Shown here piece by piece: positions 7,275 through 14,319 of a stretch of 32,173 bases of DNA. Within the stretch, counting starts at the first letter, position 1, and the number at the start of each line of letters is the position of its first letter. A program made the position numbers and the translations under genes. Source of the DNA: an uncultured Lachnospiraceae bacterium (GTDB taxonomy: Bacteria > Bacillota > Clostridia > Lachnospirales > Lachnospiraceae); NCBI GenBank assembly GCA_947367855.1, contig CANBFE010000038.1, positions 1-32,173 of the forward strand, read 5' to 3'. Below the pieces are notes generated by a model that worked only from the letters and a program-made list of their open reading frames with translations, had not been told where the DNA came from and did no database searches.

Positions 7275-10148
7275 TCAGCCCCCACCGGAAACATCCCTTC
7301 TCAGCCGCCGCATCACCTGAAACATTCTGCCCATGTCCACCGGTTTTGCCAGATGCTCGTTCATTCCTGCATCCTTTGCCATCGCGATATCCTCCTCAAA
7401 TGCATTGGCCGACAGGGCTATGATAGGTACTTTCCGCGCATCCGCCCTGTCCAGACCGCGGATGGTGCGGGCTGCCTCAAAACCGCTCATCACAGGCATC
7501 ATCAGATCCATGAGGACGCAGTCGAATGCTCCCTGGGATGATGTTCTGAACGCATCCACTGCGGCTTTTCCGTCGGCTGCGGTGACCACAGAAGCCCCCG
7601 CCTGTTCCAGAATAAATTTCACAATCTCGCAGTTGACCTCGTTATCCTCCACCAAAAGGACATGCATTCCCGTGATATCCGCAAGGACACTCTGCTCCGG
7701 CTCCCCAGTGCCGGTGTCTCCCTTTGTGTCAATGCGTATGGGCAGCGTGACTCTCACCAGGCTTCCCTTCCCGATCTGGCTCTCCACCTCTACCGTGCCT
7801 TCCATCTGGTCAACCAGTTTCTTTACAATGGACATGCCCAGGCCCACGCCGCTGTAATGGGTTCTTGCCCCCTGATTTTCCTGGGCAAAAGGCTCGAAAA
7901 TATGCTTCTGGAATTCCTCTCCTATGCCGATTCCGTTGTCTTCTATCACAAACTGATATTGTCCATAACCGTCCCCGCAGGAAAGCTCCCTTGCATGGAT
8001 CGATACAACCCCCCCTGGGCGGTTGTATTTCACCCCATTGTCTATGATATTCGTCAGAATCTGTCTCACCTGCAGAGGATTGCCAATGAGCCTGCTGTGA
8101 TGCAGATCCGTCTCCTCCAGTACCAGGCGGACGCCCGCCTCCTCCCCATGAGGAAACATAATCGTAAGGCAGTCCTCCAATGTATCCCGCAGGTCAAAGG
8201 ATTCCTCCACAGCAGCGGGCAGACCGCTCTCCAGTTTGCTGACCTGCAGCACATCGTTGACAAGGGACAGCAGATGCTGTGTGGACACGCGTATTTTCTC
8301 CATGCAGTCCTTCTGCTTCCCGAAATCCTCCCGGCGGTGCTCCATAATAGTGAGCATGCCCAGAATTCCGTTGATCGGCGTGCGCAGATCGTGGGACATG
8401 TGGGAGAGGAATTCGCTCTTGGCCGAATTCGCCCTTCTCACCTTCTCAAGCAGCTCCATAATGGCCTGTTCCTGCTTTTTCCGGGTGAGCATGATTTCCG
8501 TGATATCCTGGTGGTATCCGTTGAGACAGACGCCGGGCTTTTTGAATTTTCTGTCCGGAACGCCGCCACAGCGGACATATATTTTTCCCAGAACAGGATG
8601 CTTCCAGGGATACACCACTTCGGAACGTCCCTCTTCCAACATCTCCTTTACCGCATCCTGTACCATATCCAGATAGTCCGGCTGGATATTTTCATACCAG
8701 TGCCTGTAGCATTCCTCCGGCCCCATATCCTCCGGCGCTCCCAGAAGCATCCGCATGGTTCTGTCCGCATACATCCGGGGTTCACAGCCCTCCTCCAGTT
8801 CAATGGTCCAGATGCCGGTCCTGGCGCCCTCCAGAATATCCTCCAGACTCTGCCGGGCTTCCGATTTATATCTTTCCTCCTGTTCCACCACGGCGTTCAC
8901 ATCCCGCAGGGCAAAAATCGCGCCCTGTTCTTCCGTTCCCCTCCCGGCGGCAGAAAAATGAATTTCCATGTTTTTCAGTCCGGGCAGATTATCCTTCACC
9001 TGATACCGGACATAAAATTTCTTTTTTGTTTTCAGCTGTGCCAGAATATACTCTTTTTTCGTCACCATGCGGAGCCGTTCCTGGTCTCTGGGAATCACAT
9101 ACCGGGAAATGTAATGCTCCATGGCATCCTGATAGCTGTCCTCAAAGCTGAAGGGCTGATCCTTCCCGGGAAATTTATTTTCCCTGTAAATCCGGCATTT
9201 ATCCGTGAGGAAGTCCGCCTGATAAATACTTATATAATCCACATTCAGGGCATAGAGAACATCATAACTGCGTTTTTCAAGCTCCCTGACCAGATTGCGG
9301 CGACGCAGAGAGGAAACGATAAAGTAAGCCGCCGTCTGAAGCATGTTGAATGTATACTCCAGGGACTTTACCGGCGGATTGTCCACGCCGTAGAAACCGA
9401 TGATTCTGTTGTCGTCATACAGGGGAACCACTACCAGAGAATGGATGTCCTGCTGCTTCAGATTCTCATACTGAAGGGGATCGCTCAGCCTGATATCTTC
9501 CAGATCATTGATGACAATATGCCCGCCGACGCTGAAATTCCGATACCAGCTTGCGCAGACCTCCGGAGGGACATTCTGGAGATTCTCCTTCTCCGGGCGC
9601 ACCCCGGGAGCCACCCATTCGTAGGTGTTGTCGTCACCGCCGGACGCATTCCGTTCGAATATATAGGTCCGCTCTCCTTCCAGAGCCTTTCCCAGATACC
9701 CCAACAGCACCTCCAGTGACTGGTCCGGAGTCTCCTCCAACAGGGCCACCCGGAGTCCCTCATTGATGATGGCTTCCAGATTCTGGACGCTCTGCATCAT
9801 GTTCTTTTGGCGCTCCTGGGTACTGATGTCCAATGCCATCTCCAGACGATACCGCTTTCCGTTTTCCTCCAGGATCGTGCTGCGAAGCAGAAAATGCCGG
9901 TTCAGGTACTGGTGGAAATACTGCTGCTCGAAGCAGTCCGGTTTGGGCGCAAAACTGCTGCAGAATGCACAGGGGGCGGCACTGTTCCGGAGAATCAGAT
10001 GGCACGGTTTTCCCTTAACCTCCTCAAGAGAGCCAAGGCCAAAGACCTCCCTCGCCTTTTTATTCATGTAAATCAGTTCGTAAGTCTCTGTATCTGCAAC
10101 GTATACGATTTCGTCAATATTTTCAAAGAACCCCCATATGCTGCTCAT
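7275..10148 (-). CDS. Soluble PAS-GAF hybrid histidine kinase / receiver
   Basis: A 957-residue hybrid sensor kinase without membrane segments, so it senses a cytoplasmic signal. Order: PAS with a cysteine cluster (about residues 8-112; C49, C60, C63, C72), GAF (~140-285), a PAS-like region (~300-425), a second PAS (~435-555), a short coiled coil, dimerisation/phosphoacceptor domain (H586 in SHMSHDLRTP), ATPase domain (N700 and N704, DNGIGIG 737-743, GVGLGMS ~767) and a C-terminal receiver with phospho-acceptor D881 and conserved S913 and K934. With no output domain, the phosphate probably goes on to another protein (a phosphotransfer protein or a diguanylate cyclase elsewhere). The ATG at 10148 follows GGAGGG. 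It has its own promoter and appears monocistronic. Confidence 0.9.
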   Translation of the reverse strand: MSSIWGFFENIDEIVYVADTETYELIYMNKKAREVFGLGSLEEVKGKPCHLILRNSAAPCAFCSSFAPKPDCFEQQYFHQYLNRHFLLRSTILEENGKRYRLEMALDISTQERQKNMMQSVQNLEAIINEGLRVALLEETPDQSLEVLLGYLGKALEGERTYIFERNASGGDDNTYEWVAPGVRPEKENLQNVPPEVCASWYRNFSVGGHIVINDLEDIRLSDPLQYENLKQQDIHSLVVVPLYDDNRIIGFYGVDNPPVKSLEYTFNMLQTAAYFIVSSLRRRNLVRELEKRSYDVLYALNVDYISIYQADFLTDKCRIYRENKFPGKDQPFSFEDSYQDAMEHYISRYVIPRDQERLRMVTKKEYILAQLKTKKKFYVRYQVKDNLPGLKNMEIHFSAAGRGTEEQGAIFALRDVNAVVEQEERYKSEARQSLEDILEGARTGIWTIELEEGCEPRMYADRTMRMLLGAPEDMGPEECYRHWYENIQPDYLDMVQDAVKEMLEEGRSEVVYPWKHPVLGKIYVRCGGVPDRKFKKPGVCLNGYHQDITEIMLTRKKQEQAIMELLEKVRRANSAKSEFLSHMSHDLRTPINGILGMLTIMEHRREDFGKQKDCMEKIRVSTQHLLSLVNDVLQVSKLESGLPAAVEESFDLRDTLEDCLTIMFPHGEEAGVRLVLEETDLHHSRLIGNPLQVRQILTNIIDNGVKYNRPGGVVSIHARELSCGDGYGQYQFVIEDNGIGIGEEFQKHIFEPFAQENQGARTHYSGVGLGMSIVKKLVDQMEGTVEVESQIGKGSLVRVTLPIRIDTKGDTGTGEPEQSVLADITGMHVLLVEDNEVNCEIVKFILEQAGASVVTAADGKAAVDAFRTSSQGAFDCVLMDLMMPVMSGFEAARTIRGLDRADARKVPIIALSANAFEEDIAMAKDAGMNEHLAKPVDMGRMFQVMRRLRRDVSGGG

Positions 10149-10209
10149 TCTATTGCCCTCCGTATCTTAATGTGGTACCTTTCAGGCATTACATTTATTT
10201 CTGGTGGCT

Positions 10210-10238
10210 AGTATAACATAATGCGGATGAAAAGTCTA
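10210..10238 (-). promoter_or_regulatory. Promoter of the hybrid kinase gene
   Basis: On the minus strand TAGACT (10238-10233) and TATACT (10215-10210) are 17 bases apart, and the -10 is preceded by TGT (extended -10). An inverted repeat AGAGAAG/CTTCTCT (10245-10251, 10253-10259) lies just upstream of the -35 and could bind a regulator. The remaining spacer up to the helD stop (10260-10397) shows nothing else. Confidence 0.6.
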
Positions 10239-10397
10239 CTTCTCAGAGAAGGCTTCTCTATGATATCGGCTTCCCTGTTCCGGTTCACGGGCAGCTCCTT
10301 GAAGTGTCTTTGTGCGCAACACAGCATTCCTGTCTGTCTATCCGTCCACAGTCTTAGCCATGGCGAAATAAATCCGGGAAATCATCCCCTTCCCCGT

Positions 10398-12620
10398 CTA
10401 AACTTCGCCCCCAAATTCCGTGATTTCCATATAGGCCGCAAATTCCGCCAGTGAATCGGGCAGCGCCTCCCTCTCCACAAAATACAGTTCGTGCAGCGCC
10501 CTTGTGCACCCCAGGTATATCCTGCGCCGGAAATGGGGAGTCCCTTCATTGGCCTGGATACAGCCCAGCAGTATCACGACATCAAATTCCAATCCTTTGG
10601 CAAGGATCAGGGGAATGATCACCAGTCTGTCCCTTATTTCATCCTCAGGCGAGATAATCATCTGGGCCTCTTTATATTTCTCCAGATACGCTTTTACCCC
10701 CAGGGCTTCCTCATCGCTGTTCACAATAACCGCCACGGAATGGTACTTCTCCAGCTGCTCCAGTAAAGGCACAAGGCAGGAAAACAGATCCCCGCACTGC
10801 ACATACTGAGGCTTCCTCACGGCCCGCTCAAAATATGAGTATTCCTCCCTGATCGGATGCCCCTGTTTCTCGATCAGCCGAAAAGCCAGCGCATTAATAT
10901 CGCTCGAAGAACGATAACATTTCCGCAGCCGGGTTTGAATCAGTCCCGCCCCGAAAACCCTTTCATAATCCGCGTATTTCTGAATAGTCGTCACGGAATT
11001 GACGGTCTGATAGATATCGCCCAACAGCGTGAAGCTGCTCCTGGGAAACAGCCGTTTTATGATATACAGCTGCGGCAGACTGTAATCCTGGGACTCGTCG
11101 ATAACGGTATGGAAGATATCGGGAAATGAAGCCGTCTCCCCCATCAGCACTTTGATCAGCAGATACAAGATCCCATCTTCATACAGAAGTTTTCCCCGCT
11201 CAAGGGAATGGTACAGCCTTTCCGCCTCCCGGTCACTCTCCCCTGTCCGGCGCAGATAATCCGCAAAGACTTCTCTCATCTGTACCTGCGTATCCAACCT
11301 GTTCAAGCGGATAATGCTGTCCCTGGCCGACTGTATATACTCATGCCTGATCATTTTGTAACAGTGCCCTGCTTCCTTTGCCGATAAAATATCCTCCTGG
11401 TTTTCCAGAATATCGCTGCATATTTCCTCCTTATGCAGCATGAAATAGTCCTCAATGGCCTTTCTGACCAAAACATTAAGCCTCTCAAAACGGGACTGAA
11501 AATCCGCCGGACGCCCGGTATCCAGTTTTCCCCGAATCACCTCAGGAGACACCAGTATTTCCCCCTTATAGCGTATTTCCGGTATCTGAAAGGGAAAATC
11601 GGCAAAATAGTCAATACAGTACTGCAGCATCTCCGGAGAATACTTGGTCCGAATCCACCTGGCCCGCTCCTCGGCATAGCCGCCTTCCAGCGCCTTCAGC
11701 TGGCTGTAATAATCCTCAATCTGCATCCCCTTCCCCAGAAACTCTTCCAGGAAATCGGCGAATACTTTCTGTTTCGCAGGCTTCTCCCCAAGGTCAGGGA
11801 GTATGGTGGAAATATAGGAGCCGAATATATTGTTGTTTGACAGAATCAGGATATTCTCGGACTTTATGGTGTCCTTATTGCAGTAGAGGACATAGGCGAG
11901 CCGATGGAGCCCTATGCTGGTCTTTCCGCTGCCCGCCAGACCATAGATCAGGCAGGAATTCTTTGTATCGCTCCGTATTGCCGTATTCTGTTCTTTCTGA
12001 ATACTTCCAATGATGACTTTGAGCTTATGGTCAGAATGCTTTGAAAGAACATCTCCAAGAATATCGTCATACATGGACGAATCTGTGTCATACACGGAGA
12101 TGAGACGTCCCTCCTCTATTTTGTACTGCCTTTTTCCTGTGATTTCCACTTCATTCCTGTAGTCGTGTACCTGATACCAGGCAGGTCCGGAGTCAAACTG
12201 ATAGAACATGGAAGAAATGGGCGCCCTCCAGTCCACCACATAGATTTCCCGGGAATCTTCTTCTGTCAGACTGTGGATGCCGATGTAGATGGTTTCCGCT
12301 TCTCCCGTCTCCCCTTCCACAAAGTCCACACGGCCGAAATAGGGTGTTTTTTGCATTTTAATATGCCTCTGTATTTCGATTTCATTCCATTCCCACTGCT
12401 TCTCCATGGATTTTACCACAGTTTCCTGGGTGTTCAGAAAAATGACATCGTCAAAATCACGTATCAGGTGGCGGTTGTCCTCCCACATTTCCTTTCGCTC
12501 ATGCAGGACCTGTTCCCGCAGCAGGATTTTGTCCTCCCGCAGCTTCTTCAGTTTATTCCGGATGATCTCTTCCACTTCGTCAAAGTATGCCAGTTCCTTC
12601 TGAAAATCGCCTTTTTCCAT
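10398..12620 (-). CDS. helD: HelD-like RNA polymerase recycling ATPase (UvrD/Rep superfamily)
   Basis: A 740-residue superfamily-1 helicase-like ATPase. In Bacillus and mycobacteria HelD proteins pull stalled or post-termination RNA polymerase off DNA and can protect it from rifamycins. The N-terminal ~80 residues form the long charged coiled coil that reaches into the polymerase secondary channel. The block VVDWRAPISSMFY (~128-140) is typical of HelD, not of UvrD or PcrA. ATPase motifs are IQKEQ (~207), Walker A GLAGSGKT (227-234), Walker B VIDESQD (~515-525), LLGDIYQTV, and the final CTRALHELYFVE. The start follows GGAGAACGGAG. The gene is monocistronic, with a promoter overlapped by a large palindrome. 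Confidence 0.9.
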   Translation of the reverse strand: MEKGDFQKELAYFDEVEEIIRNKLKKLREDKILLREQVLHERKEMWEDNRHLIRDFDDVIFLNTQETVVKSMEKQWEWNEIEIQRHIKMQKTPYFGRVDFVEGETGEAETIYIGIHSLTEEDSREIYVVDWRAPISSMFYQFDSGPAWYQVHDYRNEVEITGKRQYKIEEGRLISVYDTDSSMYDDILGDVLSKHSDHKLKVIIGSIQKEQNTAIRSDTKNSCLIYGLAGSGKTSIGLHRLAYVLYCNKDTIKSENILILSNNNIFGSYISTILPDLGEKPAKQKVFADFLEEFLGKGMQIEDYYSQLKALEGGYAEERARWIRTKYSPEMLQYCIDYFADFPFQIPEIRYKGEILVSPEVIRGKLDTGRPADFQSRFERLNVLVRKAIEDYFMLHKEEICSDILENQEDILSAKEAGHCYKMIRHEYIQSARDSIIRLNRLDTQVQMREVFADYLRRTGESDREAERLYHSLERGKLLYEDGILYLLIKVLMGETASFPDIFHTVIDESQDYSLPQLYIIKRLFPRSSFTLLGDIYQTVNSVTTIQKYADYERVFGAGLIQTRLRKCYRSSSDINALAFRLIEKQGHPIREEYSYFERAVRKPQYVQCGDLFSCLVPLLEQLEKYHSVAVIVNSDEEALGVKAYLEKYKEAQMIISPEDEIRDRLVIIPLILAKGLEFDVVILLGCIQANEGTPHFRRRIYLGCTRALHELYFVEREALPDSLAEFAAYMEITEFGGEV

Positions 12621-12689
12621 CTCCGTTCTCCTTCCCTGCCCTATATCCTATTTGCAATTGTCCGGAAACTTCCATACAATTACAGTTCG

Positions 12690-12719
12690 ATTATAGTCTG
12701 CCGGGAAGCTTAATTACAA
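12690..12719 (-). promoter_or_regulatory. helD promoter
   Basis: On the minus strand TTGTAA (12719-12714) and TATAAT (12695-12690) are spaced 18 bases apart, about 70 bases upstream of the helD start. The -35 lies wholly inside the left arm of the palindrome at 12708-12734, so a protein on the palindrome would cover it. Confidence 0.7.
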
Positions 12720-12734
12720 GACTTGTAATCAAGC
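12708..12734. promoter_or_regulatory. Large palindromic operator between divergent promoters
   Basis: A 27-bp near-perfect palindrome. The inner arms ATTACAAG (12713-12720) and CTTGTAAT (12722-12729) are perfect around one central base. The outer GCTT (12708-12711) and AAGC (12731-12734) extend it to 13-base arms with one mismatch. Each inner arm holds the -35 of one of two back-to-back promoters. The geometry is that of a homodimeric repressor site (TetR, MarR or GntR type); no such regulator gene is adjacent, so the binding protein is unknown. Confidence 0.7.
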
Positions 12735-12751
12735 CGTTTTTTTGCTATAAT
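12723..12751 (+). promoter_or_regulatory. Divergent plus-strand promoter facing the rpn 3' end
   Basis: TTGTAA (12723-12728) and TATAAT (12746-12751) are 17 bases apart on the plus strand. No plus-strand gene follows; a transcript starting near 12758 would run antisense into the 3' end of the Rpn gene. The first 45 transcribed bases could fold through GGGAAAAA (12759-12766) and TTTTTCCC (12795-12802). A small or antisense RNA is therefore possible. The elements are good, but activity is unproven. Confidence 0.5.
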
Positions 12752-12812
12752 AGATACAGGGAAAAAGACATCTCCTGTTCCCGCCTAAAAGCAGTTTTTC
12801 CCGCCAGGACCT

Positions 12813-13106
12813 TTAACTTCTTTTTCCTGTGTCACAAATCTTACCTTCAAATTCTTCTATTGTTTCAGCACGGGCAGCGGTTTTTACCCATTGTGTGAGA
12901 ACAGCTAAATCTTTCTGCGTACATATCGTTTGTTTTAACGTATCTGATACTGTACCGATTTCCGCTAATAATGTTAGAATATCCTCTGTTTTCGTGGCCG
13001 CCTTTACTTCTTCTTTAACTTCTGCTTTTACCTCTTCTTTTACTTCCGCCCTCATCTCTTCCCGTTCTTCCTTTAAAGACCTGATAATTGTATACTCAAA
13101 TGCCAT
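12813..13106 (-). CDS. Possible internal C-terminal product of the rpn gene (RpnS-like inhibitor)
   Basis: Within the Rpn frame, codon 292 is an ATG (13106-13104) preceded by AGGGAG with a 6-base spacer, a strong ribosome binding site in the middle of a coding region. It would give a 97-residue protein starting MAFEYTIIRSLKEE, with the duplicated AEVKEEVK unit and the C-terminal helical domain but no nuclease residues. For E. coli Rpn proteins it is established that an in-frame internal start yields a small C-terminal protein, RpnS, that blocks toxicity of the full-length protein. That this gene does the same is inference from position and signal. Confidence 0.5.
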   Translation of the reverse strand: MAFEYTIIRSLKEEREEMRAEVKEEVKAEVKEEVKAATKTEDILTLLAEIGTVSDTLKQTICTQKDLAVLTQWVKTAARAETIEEFEGKICDTGKRS

Positions 13107-13979
13107 ATCGCTCTCCCTATCTCCGGCCCAGCTTAAGATTTCCTCCGCCACGGCCTCTTTATTCTCGCAGACTGACAGCAGTATGTACTTCACCCAATTT
13201 CGGAATTCTTCCCGTTCCTGCAGCCCGAGTCCCCGCACTCTGCCGTATGCCGTACGAATCGCCCCTACAAGCTCCATTCTTTTCCGGAACTTGTCACAGT
13301 ACATGATATTGTCTAAAACCGTATTGGTAGACAGAATATATTCTTCCTCCAGTTTTGCAAGATCTACAAGATAGTATTTCAGATTCAGAATATAGTCGCC
13401 GAACATTTCCCCGCTGTTCTGATAGTCACACATACTTGTAACGGCAGTCCATCTGTCCGAGCCATTATAAAATACAATGGGAACCATCGCAGGAAGCCGG
13501 AAACCTGCTCTTTCCCTTTCCTTCTTGTCCACATCCAGAAAATATTTTACCAATGTATTTACCACATATACCAGAATACGGAAAATCATTGTGTAATCAA
13601 CATAAGACTGCAGTTCCTGCAGGATAAAAATAAAGGCCTGCTTGCCGTCCGGCATGTTCACTCTGTAAATCAGATCGGCCTCCTTTCCTTCGTAGTCATG
13701 TTCCAGCATCTCCTTGTCACATAAAATCAAATCTGCTTCCTTCAGCTGCATCATCCAGTCCGCTTTTACATACTTTTTCAGAAAATGCAGAAACTCCGCC
13801 GGTTTAGACAGGCTTTTCTTGTAGCCCTTATCATGGGGCGCAGGGATTTCGGAGAACTCCGGCCTCTTTACCGTTCCCTGTTCTCCTGCGCTCTCCCTTT
13901 TTCCGCTGCCCGCTTTCACAGCAGCTGACTTTTTCACGATGTCAGATCTGCAGTCTCCTGTTGTTTTCCTTTCTTTCAT
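12813..13979 (-). CDS. Rpn-family (YhgA-like) PD-(D/E)XK nuclease
   Basis: A 388-residue member of the recombination-promoting nuclease family, long annotated as YhgA-like transposases. After a charged N-terminal ~45 residues come the family block HDKGYKKSLSKPAEFL (49-64), the nuclease acid D102 in ADLIYRV, and the E122-L-Q124 of FILQELQS, then a predicted helix-rich middle. In E. coli, relatives are metal-dependent DNases that act as toxic anti-phage proteins. The C-terminal third contains a duplicated 8-residue unit (AEVKEEVK twice) followed by a helical domain. A well-placed in-frame internal start at 13106 could make the last 97 residues separately. The main ATG at 13979 follows AAAGG. 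It stands alone, tail-on to the divergent promoter near helD. Confidence 0.85.
   Translation of the reverse strand: MKERKTTGDCRSDIVKKSAAVKAGSGKRESAGEQGTVKRPEFSEIPAPHDKGYKKSLSKPAEFLHFLKKYVKADWMMQLKEADLILCDKEMLEHDYEGKEADLIYRVNMPDGKQAFIFILQELQSYVDYTMIFRILVYVVNTLVKYFLDVDKKERERAGFRLPAMVPIVFYNGSDRWTAVTSMCDYQNSGEMFGDYILNLKYYLVDLAKLEEEYILSTNTVLDNIMYCDKFRKRMELVGAIRTAYGRVRGLGLQEREEFRNWVKYILLSVCENKEAVAEEILSWAGDRESDMAFEYTIIRSLKEEREEMRAEVKEEVKAEVKEEVKAATKTEDILTLLAEIGTVSDTLKQTICTQKDLAVLTQWVKTAARAETIEEFEGKICDTGKRS
13002..13049 (-). repeat. 24-bp tandem duplication inside rpn
   Basis: Two adjacent 24-base units (13002-13025 and 13026-13049), differing at a few positions, encode AEVKEEVK twice. Length change here by slippage would stay in frame and alter the helical linker shared by the full-length and internal products. 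Confidence 0.75.
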
Positions 13980-14265
13980 CTCGTTACCTTTCCTTTCTGA
14001 ATGCTTAATAACAGGAAAGATAACACCCTTCCTGCCTTTGCTCTGTGGATTTCAGTTCGTTCCATGGGATAATAGGCTCCCGCCCAGCAAGAAGTTCAAT
14101 GCAATAGAATCCGCCCGTTCGCGTCTCTATTGTCAGGTATTACAGAAAAGACTGCTGTAGTCTTAAGAATGTTTTGAAATTTGAATTCTTTGCCTGTTTT
14201 TACAATATCACAGAATGAAATAAATTGCAAGAAAAACACTTCGCGGAGGCATCTGTGAACAGCAA

Positions 14266-14298
14266 CACAGGAAGCACCGTTCTGCCGAGCTTCCTGTG
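14266..14298. terminator. Hairpin between rpn and the first GH3 gene, probable terminator
   Basis: Perfect 10-bp arms CACAGGAAGC (14266-14275) and GCTTCCTGTG (14289-14298) with a 13-base loop, starting about 20 bases beyond the GH3 stop codon. On the plus strand a T-rich run follows; on the minus strand, where it would end the glycan operon, the T run is poor. The rest of the 340-base gap (13980-14265) includes a weaker hairpin AAGACT/AGTCTT (14148-14153, 14159-14164) and no gene. I could not place a convincing rpn promoter. Confidence 0.5.
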
Positions 14299-14319
14299 GT
14301 TTATTTTATGGACCGCCTG

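Noticed and set aside
7662..9719. 685-codon plus-strand frame
   Set aside because: Antisense of the hybrid kinase, which has complete domain motifs.
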